64,000 nt of DNA from contig NZ_CP034550.1 in assembly GCF_009498035.1 (NCBI RefSeq), forward strand, positions 558,001-622,000. Reading direction: 5' to 3'. The translations under genes and the position numbers were made by a program. The DNA is from Saccharothrix syringae (GTDB lineage Bacteria > Actinomycetota > Actinomycetes > Mycobacteriales > Pseudonocardiaceae). The notes under the pieces were generated by a model. That model was not told the origin of the DNA and searched no databases. It was given only the letters and a program-made list of their open reading frames with translations. Numbering within the stretch: the first letter of the stretch is position 1; each line of letters opens with the position of its first letter. Below are positions 25,411 to 34,425 of this stretch, in pieces.

Positions 25411-26993
25411 TCAGCGGGGGTGGGGGCGATGCCGTCGGGGAGGCGGAAGCCGAGTTCGAGCAGGCGTTCGGCGATGTCCCGCAGCGGTTTCTTCAACTCC
25501 CGGGACGCGTTGATCAGGTGCCGGGTGGGTACCGGCTCTCCCCTGTGGAGCCAGGCGAGCCGTGCGGCGACCTCCGGTGCGGGAAGTCTTGATGACGCAG
25601 CCTTGAACACGACGACGGCCGATGGCACGCCGTGTTCTGAAGCAGGTCCAAGTCCCCTGGTATCACCATCACCGACGTGTCGAACCCGCGCACCTCGAAC
25701 CCGAGCAGGCGGAGCCTTGCGACGATCTCGGCGAACTGCGGTCCCCGCGCCACGATCATCCGGTCGTCCTCGGTGAACTCGATCGACCTGTCGAACGGGG
25801 GCACGCGGTAACCCCACCGCTCCAGGCGTTCGGCGACCTCGGCCGGGGACCTCCTCAACCGGTTGGCTGCGGCCGGCAGGTGTCCGAGCGGCACCTCGTG
25901 ACTCCGGGGCAACCACGCGCTCCAACCGGTCAGGTTGCGGCTCATCACGCACAGGTCGTCGAACGAGACCACGGCGGAGGTGTCGAAGGGAGCGACGGTG
26001 AAGCCGAAGTCGGTGAGCCGACTCACGATCTCGTCCGGTGTCCTGGACAGTCGCTGCGAAGTCCTGATCACGTGCCCGATTGGAACCACCTCGTCGAGGC
26101 GGAGCCATTCGAACTCGGTCCGCGCCTTCCGGTACCGGCACGCGTCCAGCGCGTTCTGGTACAGCTCCCGCACCGCCAACCCGGGATCGCCGTAGAGCTG
26201 CTTGCCCATCAGCAACTCCTGGATCCGGTCGTCGGCGAGCCGGAACCGGAAACCGTGGCTGTCGTAGGCCAGGCCGCCGTCGGGCAGAGGAGCGGGGCGC
26301 ACCTCGTCCGCCGACGTGGTCGACCAGGGCGTGGTCCACCGCCGGGTGCGTGCACTCCGCCTTGAGGAAGCACGACCGCCCACCGCGCAGGCGTGGCCAC
26401 GAACTGCCCTGCACGGTCGCCAGCATCTGCCCGAGGTCGACCCGGTCGGCAATACCGATGTGCTCGGCGTCAGGTCGGCGGGGTCGATCGCGAGCAGGCG
26501 GGCGACGCCCAGCAGCAGGGCCACCACCTGTTCCCCGCAGGTGCTGTTCCTGAGGGGTCGCGGTGGCCAGAGAGCACTCCTGCTCCAGCGCGTTCGGGGT
26601 GTCCGAGCGCACCACCGCCCGCGCGTCACCCTGCTCGGTCGACCGGGTGATGCGCCGCAGCAGCCGCAGGTAGTTCTGCGTGAAGCGCGCGAATTCGGGG
26701 CTCCCCGCGTCCGACGCGTGGATGTGCCGGGCCCAGAAAGCCTGGTGCGCGAACGGAAAAGCCACCAGCAACGCGGCCTCGCTCGGACTCAGCGGCCGGG
26801 TGTCGTCGGCGAGCGCGGGCTTGCCCTCGTTGATGACCTGGGTCAGGAGCCACCCCAACCGCTTGCCGACTCGTACCGCCAGTTCCGGGTCCCACCACGG
26901 GGCGTCGCCCAGCACCGACCCGCACCCCGCGACGACCCCCGCCCACCGCCCCACCAGATCAGCGGTGGCCTGCCGCAGCTCCTCGTCCTCCAC
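25411..26993 (-). pseudogene. Multiply frameshifted relic of an HSP90-like ATPase / winged-helix repeat conflict protein
   Basis: No single frame spans this region, but homologous-looking segments alternate between two frames (A-B-A-B-A). A: from GTG 26993, MEDEELRQATADLVGRW through FARFTQNYLRLLRR. B: QVVALLLGVARLLAIDPADL. A: AEHIGIADRVDLGQML and CFLKAECTHPAVDHALV. B: IQELLMGKQLYGDPGLAVRE, then YQNALDACRYRKAR (the ENxxDA-type N-box of HSP90/GHKL ATPases). The rest of the ATPase domain is missing. Then come tandem ~70-residue repeats (RTPDEIVSRLTDFGFTVAPF, RSPAEVAERLERWGYRVPPF, FAEIVARLRLLGFEVRGF), and a last repeat in frame A. It resembles the HD/HSP90/wHTH proteins of actinobacterial conflict systems, from memory. 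At least four frameshifts and a large internal deletion make it non-functional. Confidence 0.75.
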
Positions 26994-27073
26994 CGCGAGC
27001 CGCCACGCCGGGCACTTCTCGACGAACCGTCCCCGACGAGTTCGACGGCCCGACGGCGCCCGTTACACCACCC

Positions 27074-28261
27074 TCAGCGCAGCGCGTCGCGCAACCGCAC
27101 CCTGGCCCCGGTCCGCAGCACGGCGTTGGCGTACACCCGACCGCCCAGCCACGTGATCACCGCGATCGCGGCCAGCGCCAGCACCACGGCCAGCAGCACC
27201 TGCCACCCCGGCGCGACGCCCATCGCCATCCGCCCCGGCATCAGGATCGGCGCGAACGGCGGCAGCAGCGACAGCACGGTCACCGTCGGCCCGGTCGGGT
27301 CGACGATCATCAGGTTGACGCCGACCAGGAACGCCACCACGACCGCCGCGCTGATCGGCGCCAGCACCGCCTGCAGCTCCTCCTGCCGGGACACCAGCGA
27401 CGCGGCGGCGGCGTACACCGTGGCGTAGAGGAAGAACCCGATCAGGTACCACAGCACGCCCGTGACCAGGGCACCGCCGGCCACGCCGGTCACCGCCACC
27501 ACGCCCGTGACCGAGGCCAGCACCAGCCCGGCGCCGCCCACCACGACCAGTTGCAGCAGGCCCACCGCGCCCAGCCCGACGACCTTGCCCAGCAGCAGCT
27601 GCCACGGCCGCAGCGTCGCCAGCAGCAGCTCCACCACCCGGCTGGACTTCTCCTCGACCACGCCCTGGGCGACCATCGTCCCGTAGACCAGCAGCGAGTA
27701 GTACAGCAGCGCGGCGATCACCAGGCCGACCGCCAGGCGCTGCCCCGACCGGTCGTCGCGCGGCTGGAGGACCACCACGTCCACCCCGGCCCGCTCCACG
27801 TTCCCCGCCACCACGGCCGGGTCCAGACCCGCCTCGGCGAGCTGGGCGTTGAGCACCTGCTGCTTGACGATCAGGTCGATGGAGTTGCGCAGCTGCTCGT
27901 CCAGCGACTCCCGGACCACCACGCGCAGCGCGTCGGGCGCGCCGGTGACCAGGGCGTCCACCTCGCCGTCGCGCACCCGCCGCTCGCCCTCGGCCGGGTC
28001 GGCGACGTCGACGGCCTCCACCTCGCGGCCGAACGACGCGGCGGTCCGCTCCAGCGGCTCGGCCAGCACCGTGGCCTGGCCGCTGAGCGCCACCCGGTCG
28101 CGGCCGGCGTCGTCGAACAGCACGACCTGGAGCAGCACGTACCCGGCCAGCACGGCGAGGATCGCCGCGGTGCCCCACACGAACGACTTGGTCCGCACCC
28201 GGCCGGTGAACTCGCGGCGCGCCACGAGGAACACCGCCCGGCCCGGGGACAGGCTGGTCAT
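27074..28261 (-). CDS. ABC-2 type transporter permease (NatB-like)
   Basis: 395 residues from the ATG at 28261, overlapping the ATPase gene by 4 bp. One N-terminal helix (about 27-47), a ~170-residue extracytoplasmic domain, then five or six helices. The motif VVEEKSSRVVELLLATLRPWQLLLGKVVG between helices is diagnostic of the ABC-2_3/NatB permeases. It forms an exporter with the upstream ATPase; NatAB relatives export sodium or drugs, and the substrate here is unknown. Confidence 0.92.
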   Translation of the reverse strand: MTSLSPGRAVFLVARREFTGRVRTKSFVWGTAAILAVLAGYVLLQVVLFDDAGRDRVALSGQATVLAEPLERTAASFGREVEAVDVADPAEGERRVRDGEVDALVTGAPDALRVVVRESLDEQLRNSIDLIVKQQVLNAQLAEAGLDPAVVAGNVERAGVDVVVLQPRDDRSGQRLAVGLVIAALLYYSLLVYGTMVAQGVVEEKSSRVVELLLATLRPWQLLLGKVVGLGAVGLLQLVVVGGAGLVLASVTGVVAVTGVAGGALVTGVLWYLIGFFLYATVYAAAASLVSRQEELQAVLAPISAAVVVAFLVGVNLMIVDPTGPTVTVLSLLPPFAPILMPGRMAMGVAPGWQVLLAVVLALAAIAVITWLGGRVYANAVLRTGARVRLRDALR

Positions 28262-29169
28262 GTCGCGGCCTCCTGGGTCACCACGTTGCGGAACAGCTCG
28301 GCCAGCGACGGGCGCTGCCGGGAGAACTCGTGCACCGGCCCGGTCGCCAGGGCGGCGTGCAGCACCGCCTGGTCGTCCGCGCCGGGCTCCAGCTCCAGCA
28401 CGGTGCGGCCCGCGGAGGTGGTGGCGGCGCGCACGCCCGGCAGCGCGTCGGCCCACCCGGCCGGCGCCCGCGGCGCGTCCACCACGAGCCTGGACTCGCC
28501 GCCGGCGCGCAGCTCGTCCACCGGGCCGCAGGCCACCATCGTGCCGTCGCGGACGATGCCGACCCGGTCGCACAGCCGCTCCACCAGGTCGAGCTGGTGG
28601 CTGGAGAACACCACGGGCACGCCCGCGGCGGCCCGCTCGCGCAGCACCTGGCTCATCACGTCCACGGCCACCGGGTCCAGCCCGGAGAACGGCTCGTCGA
28701 GCACCAGCACCTCCGGCTCGTGCACCAGCGCGGCGGCCAGCTGCACCCGCTGCTGGTTGCCGAGGCTGAGCTTCTGCACCTCGTCGCCGCGCCGGTCGCG
28801 CAGGCCCAGCCTGCCGATCCAGTCCTCGGCGCAGCGGTGCGCGGCGTTGGTCGACATGCCGTGCAGCTCGGCCAGGTAGACCAGGTGGTCGAGCACCTTC
28901 ATCCGGGGGTACAGGCCGCGCTCCTCGGGCATGTAGCCGATGCGCCTGCGCGTCTCGAAGGTGATCGGCCCGCCGTTCCAGCGGACCTCGCCCGAGTCGG
29001 CGGCGAGCACGCCCAGCGCGATGCGCATCGCGGTCGTCTTGCCCGCGCCGTTGCTGCCGACGAACCCGAACAGCTCGCCCGCCCGGACGTCGAAGGTCAT
29101 GTCGGCCAGCGCCACGACCTCCCCGTAGCGCTTGGAGATCCGGTCGACCTCCAGCACCCCCTCTGGCAC
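28258..29169 (-). CDS. ABC transporter ATP-binding protein (NatA-like)
   Basis: 303 residues from the GTG at 29169, which has AGGAGG about 9 nt upstream (the earlier in-frame ATGs overlap that site). Walker A GSNGAGKTT, signature LSLGNQQRVQLAAAL, Walker B VLVLDEPFSGLDP, switch histidine SSHQLD. The C-terminal ~90 residues form the DUF4162-like domain typical of this exporter group. It is preceded by an XRE regulator 36 bp upstream and coupled to the permease. Confidence 0.93.
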   Translation of the reverse strand: MPEGVLEVDRISKRYGEVVALADMTFDVRAGELFGFVGSNGAGKTTAMRIALGVLAADSGEVRWNGGPITFETRRRIGYMPEERGLYPRMKVLDHLVYLAELHGMSTNAAHRCAEDWIGRLGLRDRRGDEVQKLSLGNQQRVQLAAALVHEPEVLVLDEPFSGLDPVAVDVMSQVLRERAAAGVPVVFSSHQLDLVERLCDRVGIVRDGTMVACGPVDELRAGGESRLVVDAPRAPAGWADALPGVRAATTSAGRTVLELEPGADDQAVLHAALATGPVHEFSRQRPSLAELFRNVVTQEAAT

Positions 29170-29205
29170 GGTGCCCATCCCTCCTGCGCCCATCCCTCTC
29201 GTGAC

Positions 29206-29475
29206 CTAGCCGTCCGCCCGGCCGTAGACCCGCGTCGACAGCGGCTCGAACGGGGAGCGGCCGAACACCGCCTCCACGGGCAGGCCGAAGACCTCGCAGA
29301 TCCGCAGCGCCAGGTCGAGGCTCGGGTAGTGGTCACCCCGCTCCAGCGCGCCGATCGTCTGCGGGTTGACCCCCACGGCCCGGGCCAACCCCGCCCTCGT
29401 CATACCCCGCTCGACCCGGAGCACCCCGATCCGGTTGTGGATGGGCCGACCGGAGCCGCGACGCACCGGACTCAT
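29206..29475 (-). CDS. XRE-family regulator (YozG-like) of the ABC exporter
   Basis: 89 residues from the ATG at 29475. A compact HTH: IGVLRVERGMTRAGLARAVG then NPQTIGALERGDHYPSLDLA, and RICEVFGLPVEAVF. Small XRE proteins of this form often precede two-gene ABC-2 exporters; here the ATPase follows after 36 bp in the same direction. A weak ribosome site and an A/T-rich upstream tract (GTTGCGAAAACCC) suggest the operon promoter lies at 29480-29520. Confidence 0.88.
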   Translation of the reverse strand: MSPVRRGSGRPIHNRIGVLRVERGMTRAGLARAVGVNPQTIGALERGDHYPSLDLALRICEVFGLPVEAVFGRSPFEPLSTRVYGRADG

Positions 29476-29669
29476 GCTGCGAAGTGTTGCGAAAACCCAA
29501 CAGAAGGGCAAGCAAAGCACCCCGTCCTGGGCCGAACGGCGGTGGCCGGGCCGGGCTTGACCCGAAATCACGGTTCGGTGAAACGATACGAGACCGGGAA
29601 CCGAATCGTCTGTCGACGGGTCGAAATGCGCATCAGGGACGCAAGCCCCTGTTGCCGTGAGGGGTGAAC

Positions 29670-30113
29670 ATGGAGCCGGACCAGTGGCTCGCGCAGTACG
29701 GAGAGAAGATCGAGCAGGCCAAGCGCAACGCCGCCGCGGTCGAGACGCAGCTGGGCGGCGTCGGCGGCAGCGCCTCCTCGCCTGACGGCCTGATCACCGT
29801 GACGGTGAACGCCTCGGGTGCGCTGACCGACCTGGTCCTGCGCCCGCAGCTGCGCGGCGAGGACCCGGAGCGGATCTCCGGCGCCATCATGACCGCCGTC
29901 GCGCAGGCGCAGCGCGCCGCCGCCGGCCAGGTCGTGCAGATCATGTCGGAGTCCTTCGGCGACGGTCCCGCGCTGGACTTCGTCAAGGCGAAGATGCCCA
30001 ACGGCTATTCGGGTGACGGCACCGACGAGGTGGAACCGGTGCCCGAGATCCAGCGTCGGGACACCAGGCCCGACGACGACTACTTCACCAACCCGCCCGA
30101 TGTCATGGCCTGA
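29670..30113 (+). CDS. YbaB/EbfC-family protein of a type VII substrate cluster
   Basis: 147 residues from the ATG at 29670 with GAGGGG 5-7 nt upstream; an in-frame GTG two codons earlier is less well placed. An N-terminal helix (MEPDQWLAQYGEKIEQAKRN) precedes the YbaB nucleoid-protein-like core: DGLITVTVNASGALTDLVLR and a second helix. An acidic tail ends the chain. In actinobacteria this variant is regularly found just before ESX substrate genes rather than with recR, and probably acts there as an accessory or chaperone. Confidence 0.85.
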   Translation: MEPDQWLAQYGEKIEQAKRNAAAVETQLGGVGGSASSPDGLITVTVNASGALTDLVLRPQLRGEDPERISGAIMTAVAQAQRAAAGQVVQIMSESFGDGPALDFVKAKMPNGYSGDGTDEVEPVPEIQRRDTRPDDDYFTNPPDVMA

Positions 30114-30125
30114 CCAGGGGGACAC

Positions 30126-30440
30126 ATGACCAAGTTCGAATCGTTCAACGTGAGCCCGGAGCAGATCCGGTCCCACGCCGGCACGGTCGACCAGCTGACC
30201 CAGCGGATGCTCGGCGCGACGCAGACCGCCGACCCGTCGCTGTCGACCGACGCCTTCGGGGTGTTCGGTTCGTTCCTGGCCGAGTTCCTGCTGAAGGCCG
30301 CCGGCTCCTCCCAGGACATCCTCGGCCAGGCCACCGAAACCCTCGCCGACATGTGCCAGGGGCTGCGCGAGGTGGCCGAGCTCTACGAGAGCGTCGACAT
30401 GGACAACGCGTTCGGCTTCAACGGAAGGGCACGGGGATGA
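30126..30440 (+). CDS. EspC-like type VII secretion-associated protein
   Basis: 104 residues. An all-helical, WXG100-sized protein whose start MTKFESFNVSPEQIRSHAG resembles the EspC/PE-like ESX-associated family (DUF2580). No WXG motif itself. The chain ends in a short glycine/arginine tail. It lies 12 nt after the YbaB gene and overlaps the next by 4 bp (ATGA), so the two are likely made together and secreted as a heterodimer. Confidence 0.82.
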   Translation: MTKFESFNVSPEQIRSHAGTVDQLTQRMLGATQTADPSLSTDAFGVFGSFLAEFLLKAAGSSQDILGQATETLADMCQGLREVAELYESVDMDNAFGFNGRARG

Positions 30441-32206
30441 GCGCGCAGGCGACCACGCAGCAGGGTCGTGACCCGTCATACCTGATCAGCGACGTGCAGG
30501 GCACGGTCGCGGCCGTCGAGCGCGGCGACTGGGTGCAGGCCGGGCTGGGCATGGCCAACACCGCCATGGGCATCGTGGGCCTGGCGGCCAACCCGCTGTC
30601 GGGCTTCCTGTCCGCCGGGTTCAGCTGGGCCATCCAGCACGTGGACTTCCTGCGCGAGCCGTTCGACGCGCTGCTGGGCAACCCGCAGGCCATCGAGAAG
30701 ATGTCCGCCAGCTGGATGTCGGCGGCCAAGCAGATCGAGGGCATCGTCGCCGACTACCGGCGCACCGCCGAGTCCGAGACGAAGGGCTGGTCCGGCCGCT
30801 CGGCCGACGGCTACCGCGCGGCGAGCAAGAAGCACGCCTCCGGCCTGGAGACGCTGGCCAAGGCCACGCAGGGCATCTCGCGGGCCGCCAAGGGCGCGGG
30901 CGAGCTGGTCGCCACCGTCCGCAAGACGATCATGGACCTGATCAGCAAGGCCGTGTCCGACATGGTCATGAAGATCATCCAGTGGCTGGCGGCGTCGTTC
31001 CTGACCTTCGGCGCGGCCATCGCCGGCGCGATCGCGGACATCGTGCAGATGGCCTGCAACTACGCCAAGAAGCTGGTGGACTTCCTCCAGAAGCTCGCCA
31101 ACTCCCTCAAGAAGCTGATCGACCTGATCAAGACGGTCTCCCGGATCGCCCAGACCGCCAAGCAGATCCTGCAGGCCATCACCGCCATGACCTCGTCCAA
31201 CAAGGGCGGCGCGGGCGGCGGCGGCGCGGGACCGCGGCCCAGCCGGGGCGGCCTCGGCCTCACCGACGAGCAGCTGCGCGACATGGACCGCGGCGCCAAC
31301 GACCGCTACACCCGCGACCCGGGCGCCACCAACCCGTCCGCCGGCGGCGGCCACGGCGCCGGCCCGATCGTCAGCCGTCCCCCGACGGTCGGCGTCGGCC
31401 AGGGCCCCGGCGGCGGCGGCTCCGAGCCGGTCATCTCCTACCCCGGCGGCCCGGGCGGCCCGGTGGTCAGCCGCCCGCCGACGGTCGGCCAGCCCGGCTG
31501 GGGCACGCCCGGCTCCGGAGGCTCCGGCGGCGGCACGATCCGCCCCGGCGTCCCCGGCGGCGTCGTCCCGGGCATCCCCACCGTCCCCGGCACCCCGCCC
31601 GGCTCCGGCTCCGGCGGTGGCGGTCACTGGGAACCGGGCCGCTGGGTCCCCGGCCCCGGCGGCGGCTCCGGCGGTTCGGGCGGCTACCAGGGCGGCTCGG
31701 GTGGTTCCGGCGGCTACCAGAGCGGCGTGGTCCCGCCCTACGTCCCGAGCGGCACCACCCACGCCACCAACACCGACCGCACCCCCGGCAGCACCTACGT
31801 GCCGCCCGTGCGCCCGGCCACCCCTGACCTGCCCCACGGCGGCGGCGGTGGAGGCGGCGTCCCCGGCGGCGGCTTCGGCGGCGGTGGCGGCTTCGCCGGC
31901 GGTGGCGCCGGTGGCTTCGGCGGTGGCGGTGCCGGCGGCACCGGCGCGACCCTCCAGGCCGGCGGCCAGTCCGGCGTGGTCGGCCAGGCGGGCACCCCCG
32001 CCGCGGCCGGCGGCGCTGCGGGTGCCGCCGCGGCCGCCCGCCCGGGCGGTGCGGGCGGCGCCGGCATGGGCATGATGGGCGGCGCCCCCATGGCGGGCGC
32101 CCAGGGCCAGAACGACGGCAAGGACCACCAGCGCAAGGTCCGCCTGGAAGGCGAACCCCTGATCGACGAGGCCCCGAAGGCGGCCAAGCCGATCATCGGC
32201 GAATAA
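30437..32206 (+). CDS. Large WXG-like type VII substrate with Gly/Pro-rich tail
   Basis: 589 residues. An N-terminal helical domain (about 1-160) resembles the WXG/PPE-type hairpin, with KGWSGRSADGYRAASKK carrying the W-x-G turn (WSG, about residue 117). Amphipathic helices with two hydrophobic stretches follow (ASFLTFGAAIAGAIADIV). The second half (about 260-570) is Gly/Pro/Ser-rich with repeated motifs such as PGGGSGGSGGYQGGSGG, then an Ala/Gly tract and a charged C-terminus. Probably a cell-surface or exported protein of the ESX pathway. The core EccABCDE apparatus is not in this window. Confidence 0.82.
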   Translation: MSAQATTQQGRDPSYLISDVQGTVAAVERGDWVQAGLGMANTAMGIVGLAANPLSGFLSAGFSWAIQHVDFLREPFDALLGNPQAIEKMSASWMSAAKQIEGIVADYRRTAESETKGWSGRSADGYRAASKKHASGLETLAKATQGISRAAKGAGELVATVRKTIMDLISKAVSDMVMKIIQWLAASFLTFGAAIAGAIADIVQMACNYAKKLVDFLQKLANSLKKLIDLIKTVSRIAQTAKQILQAITAMTSSNKGGAGGGGAGPRPSRGGLGLTDEQLRDMDRGANDRYTRDPGATNPSAGGGHGAGPIVSRPPTVGVGQGPGGGGSEPVISYPGGPGGPVVSRPPTVGQPGWGTPGSGGSGGGTIRPGVPGGVVPGIPTVPGTPPGSGSGGGGHWEPGRWVPGPGGGSGGSGGYQGGSGGSGGYQSGVVPPYVPSGTTHATNTDRTPGSTYVPPVRPATPDLPHGGGGGGGVPGGGFGGGGGFAGGGAGGFGGGGAGGTGATLQAGGQSGVVGQAGTPAAAGGAAGAAAAARPGGAGGAGMGMMGGAPMAGAQGQNDGKDHQRKVRLEGEPLIDEAPKAAKPIIGE

Positions 32207-32212
32207 CCACCC

Positions 32213-32254
32213 GCGAAAAGGGGGGACCTCCACACCGGAGGTCCCCCCTTTCGC
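32213..32254 (+). terminator. Terminator of the type VII substrate operon
   Basis: Long arms (GCGAAAAGGGGGGACCTCC with GGAGGTCCCCCCTTTCGC, one base bulged) around ACACC, 7 bp past the stop. Confidence 0.8.
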
Positions 32255-32268
32255 ACACCACCCACACC

Positions 32269-32411
32269 CGACCGCATGACACGCAGGCTCCGACCGCATG
32301 ACACGCGGGTCCTGAGCGCATGACACGCCGGGGCAAAGCTTTTGAGCCCCGGCGTGTCATGCGCTCAGATCGGGTGTGTCATGCGGTCGAGACTCGCGTG
32401 TTCTGCGTTCG
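32269..32411. repeat. Symmetrical 3+3 array of the 22-bp repeat family
   Basis: Three forward 22-bp units (starting 32269, 32291, 32313) with core GCATGACACGC are followed, after an 11-nt centre containing AAGCTT, by three reverse-complement units (32346-32367, 32368-32389, 32390-32411). The two innermost units are perfect 22-bp complements and would form a very stable hairpin. The right half overlaps the 3' end of glpD and supplies its last 18 codons and stop. It could also act as a bidirectional terminator. Confidence 0.88.
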
Positions 32412-33841
32412 GGGGTGGGTGGGGTCAGGGCCGCCAGTTGGGCGGTGATGGTGGGTTCGGCGGTGGCGCGGTCGGTCGGGACCAGGCCGATGCGGGTGCG
32501 GCGGTCCAGGACGTCGTCGGCGGTCAGGGCGCCCTCGTGGTGGACGGCCCAGGCGACCTCGCCGACCTCGGCCACGCGCGCCGCCTCGGAGCCGTAGCGC
32601 GCGACCAGGTCGGCGGGGCCCGTGGCGGGACCGGCGCCGACCAGGGGGATGCCGGCCGTGCGGGACGGGGCGGTGGTCAGGCGGGTGGCGTCGACCGCGT
32701 CGGCGGCCATGCGCCGGTACGTGGTCAGCTTGCCGCCCACGACCGTGGTCACGTTGCCGGTGGTGAGCACGGCGTGCCGGCGGGAGAGGTCGGCGCTGGG
32801 GCCGTCGCCCGCGGCCAGCAGCGGGCGCAGGCCGGCGAAGGCGCCCAGGACGTCGGCGTCGGTCAGGGGTCGCTCCAGCACGGAGGACGCCACCGCCAGC
32901 AGGAAGTCCACGTCGGACCGCGGCACGGTGGGCACGTCCGGGACCGGGCCGGACACCGGTTCGTCGGTCAGGCCCACGTAGACGCGGTCGTCGCGCTGCG
33001 GCAGCAGCAGGGCGAAGCGGTTGCGGGCGCCGGGCACGGGCACGGTCAGCGCGGTGCCGGCCAGGCCCGCGGTCGCGGCCGACAGGACCAGGTGCGAGCC
33101 GCGTGACGGCCGCAGCGCCACGTCCACCAGCTCGCCCGCCCACACGCCGGTCGCGTTGACCACCGCGCGGGCCCGGACGTCCAGCGACTCGCCGGTGAGG
33201 GTGTCGACGACGTGGGCGCCGGTGCCGGTCAGTGCGACCGCGCGGGCGCGGGTGACGATCCGGGCGCCGAAACCGGCGGCCGTGCGCGCCAGGGCGACCA
33301 CCAGGCGGGCGTCGTCGACGAGTTGGCCGTCGAACGCCAGCAGGCCGCCGCGCAGCCCGGCGCGCCGCAGGCCGGGTGCCAGGGCGAGGGCGGTCGCGGC
33401 GGGGACGCGGCGTGGCGGCGGCAGCACGCGGGACGGCGTGCGGGCCAGGCGGCGCAGCACGTCGCCGGCGCGCAGGCCGGCCATCACCACGGGGTCGTGC
33501 GCGCGGTCGTGCAGGGGCACCAGCTGCGGCAGGGTGCGGACCAGGTGCGGCGCGGTGCGGGTCATCAGGATGCCGCGCTCCACGGCGCTCTCGAACGCCA
33601 GCCCGAACTCGCCCCTGGCGAGGTAGCGCAGGCCGCCGTGGACGAGCTTGCTCGACCACCGCGACGTGCCGAACGCCAGGTCGTGCGCCTCCACCAGGCA
33701 CACCGACAGGCCGCGCGACGCCGCGTCCAGGGCCGTGCCCGCGCCGGTCACCCCGCCGCCCACCACGAGCAGGTCCACGGGGTTGGTCGACACGTGGTCC
33801 AGGTCGAGCGCGCGCCGCGCCGCGTTCAGGGAGGTGTTCAC
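32357..33841 (-). CDS. glpD: Glycerol-3-phosphate dehydrogenase (GlpD-type)
   Basis: 494 residues. FAD dinucleotide-binding motif VVGGGVTGAGTALDAASRGL (about 26-45), RWSSKLVHGGLRYL, VNATGVWAG and VVGGKLTTYRRMAADAVD. It oxidises sn-glycerol-3-phosphate to DHAP at the membrane. It is about 60-80 residues shorter than classical GlpD at the C-terminus, and its last 18 residues (ERRTRESRPHDTPDLSA) are encoded by the 22-bp repeat array. Overlaps the upstream TetR gene by 4 bp. Confidence 0.88.
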   Translation of the reverse strand: MNTSLNAARRALDLDHVSTNPVDLLVVGGGVTGAGTALDAASRGLSVCLVEAHDLAFGTSRWSSKLVHGGLRYLARGEFGLAFESAVERGILMTRTAPHLVRTLPQLVPLHDRAHDPVVMAGLRAGDVLRRLARTPSRVLPPPRRVPAATALALAPGLRRAGLRGGLLAFDGQLVDDARLVVALARTAAGFGARIVTRARAVALTGTGAHVVDTLTGESLDVRARAVVNATGVWAGELVDVALRPSRGSHLVLSAATAGLAGTALTVPVPGARNRFALLLPQRDDRVYVGLTDEPVSGPVPDVPTVPRSDVDFLLAVASSVLERPLTDADVLGAFAGLRPLLAAGDGPSADLSRRHAVLTTGNVTTVVGGKLTTYRRMAADAVDATRLTTAPSRTAGIPLVGAGPATGPADLVARYGSEAARVAEVGEVAWAVHHEGALTADDVLDRRTRIGLVPTDRATAEPTITAQLAALTPPTPERRTRESRPHDTPDLSA

Positions 33842-34404
33842 GACAGCGCCGCGTCCAGGTAGGCGGCCAGCTCGGCCAGCAGCTGCTCGAAGTCCAGGTC
33901 CGAGGTCGCGGGCCGCACGGACAGCACCAGCGACTGCGTGGTGAGCAGGACCAGCCGGGCCTGCGCGGCGGCGTGGCCCGGCCGGATCGAGCCGTCCGCG
34001 TGCCCCTGCTCGACCCGCGCCACCAGGAACGCCTCGACGAGCTTCTGCGTGCTGCCCAGCCGCTGCACGAGGTAGGGGAGCATCAGCTCGGCGTCCAGGT
34101 CGAGCACCCGCCGCATCAGCGGGTCGGCGGCCAGCAGCCGGATGCCCGCGATGGCCTGCGCCACCAGGCGCTGCCGCGCGGTGTCCCCGGTCGCCTCGGC
34201 CCGCTGGAGCAGGGCGGTGAACTCGCGGGTCATCAGGGCCCGGACCAGCGTCTTCACGTCCGGGAACCGCCGGTAGAGGGTCATCCGGCTCACGCCCGCG
34301 CGCTTGGCGACGTCGGTCAGCGTGGTGCGGCGGACCCCGACCTCGACCACGCAGTCGCGGGCCGCGTCGAGCAGGGCGTCATCACTGTGACGTTGGGACG
34401 TCAT
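33838..34404 (-). CDS. TetR-family regulator of the glycerol-lipid locus
   Basis: 188 residues. HTH ALLDAARDCVVEVGVRRTTLTDVAKRAGVSRMTLYRRFPDVKTL at about 10-54; the C-terminal domain has no recognised ligand motif. It is cotranscribed with glpD (ATGA overlap) and divergent from the FAD oxidase gene at only 16 bp. A GTGACGT-N4-ACGTCAT palindrome covers its own start codon, so both directions are probably repressed together. Confidence 0.88.
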   Translation of the reverse strand: MTSQRHSDDALLDAARDCVVEVGVRRTTLTDVAKRAGVSRMTLYRRFPDVKTLVRALMTREFTALLQRAEATGDTARQRLVAQAIAGIRLLAADPLMRRVLDLDAELMLPYLVQRLGSTQKLVEAFLVARVEQGHADGSIRPGHAAAQARLVLLTTQSLVLSVRPATSDLDFEQLLAELAAYLDAALS

Positions 34405-34425
34405 GTGTCACACTGTAGCGGTGAC
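34388..34425. promoter_or_regulatory. Operator region of the TetR/FAD-oxidase divergent pair
   Basis: TGACGT-TGGG-ACGTCA (within 34388-34403) and GTCAC-N9-GTGAC (34407-34425) overlap the start codons of both genes. The shortness of the gap implies leaderless or nearly leaderless transcripts. Confidence 0.55.

Noticed and set aside
27000..27073. Extra gene between the HSP90-type relic and the ABC permease
   Set aside because: Too short, no start with ribosome site, and no continuous frame with sensible composition.
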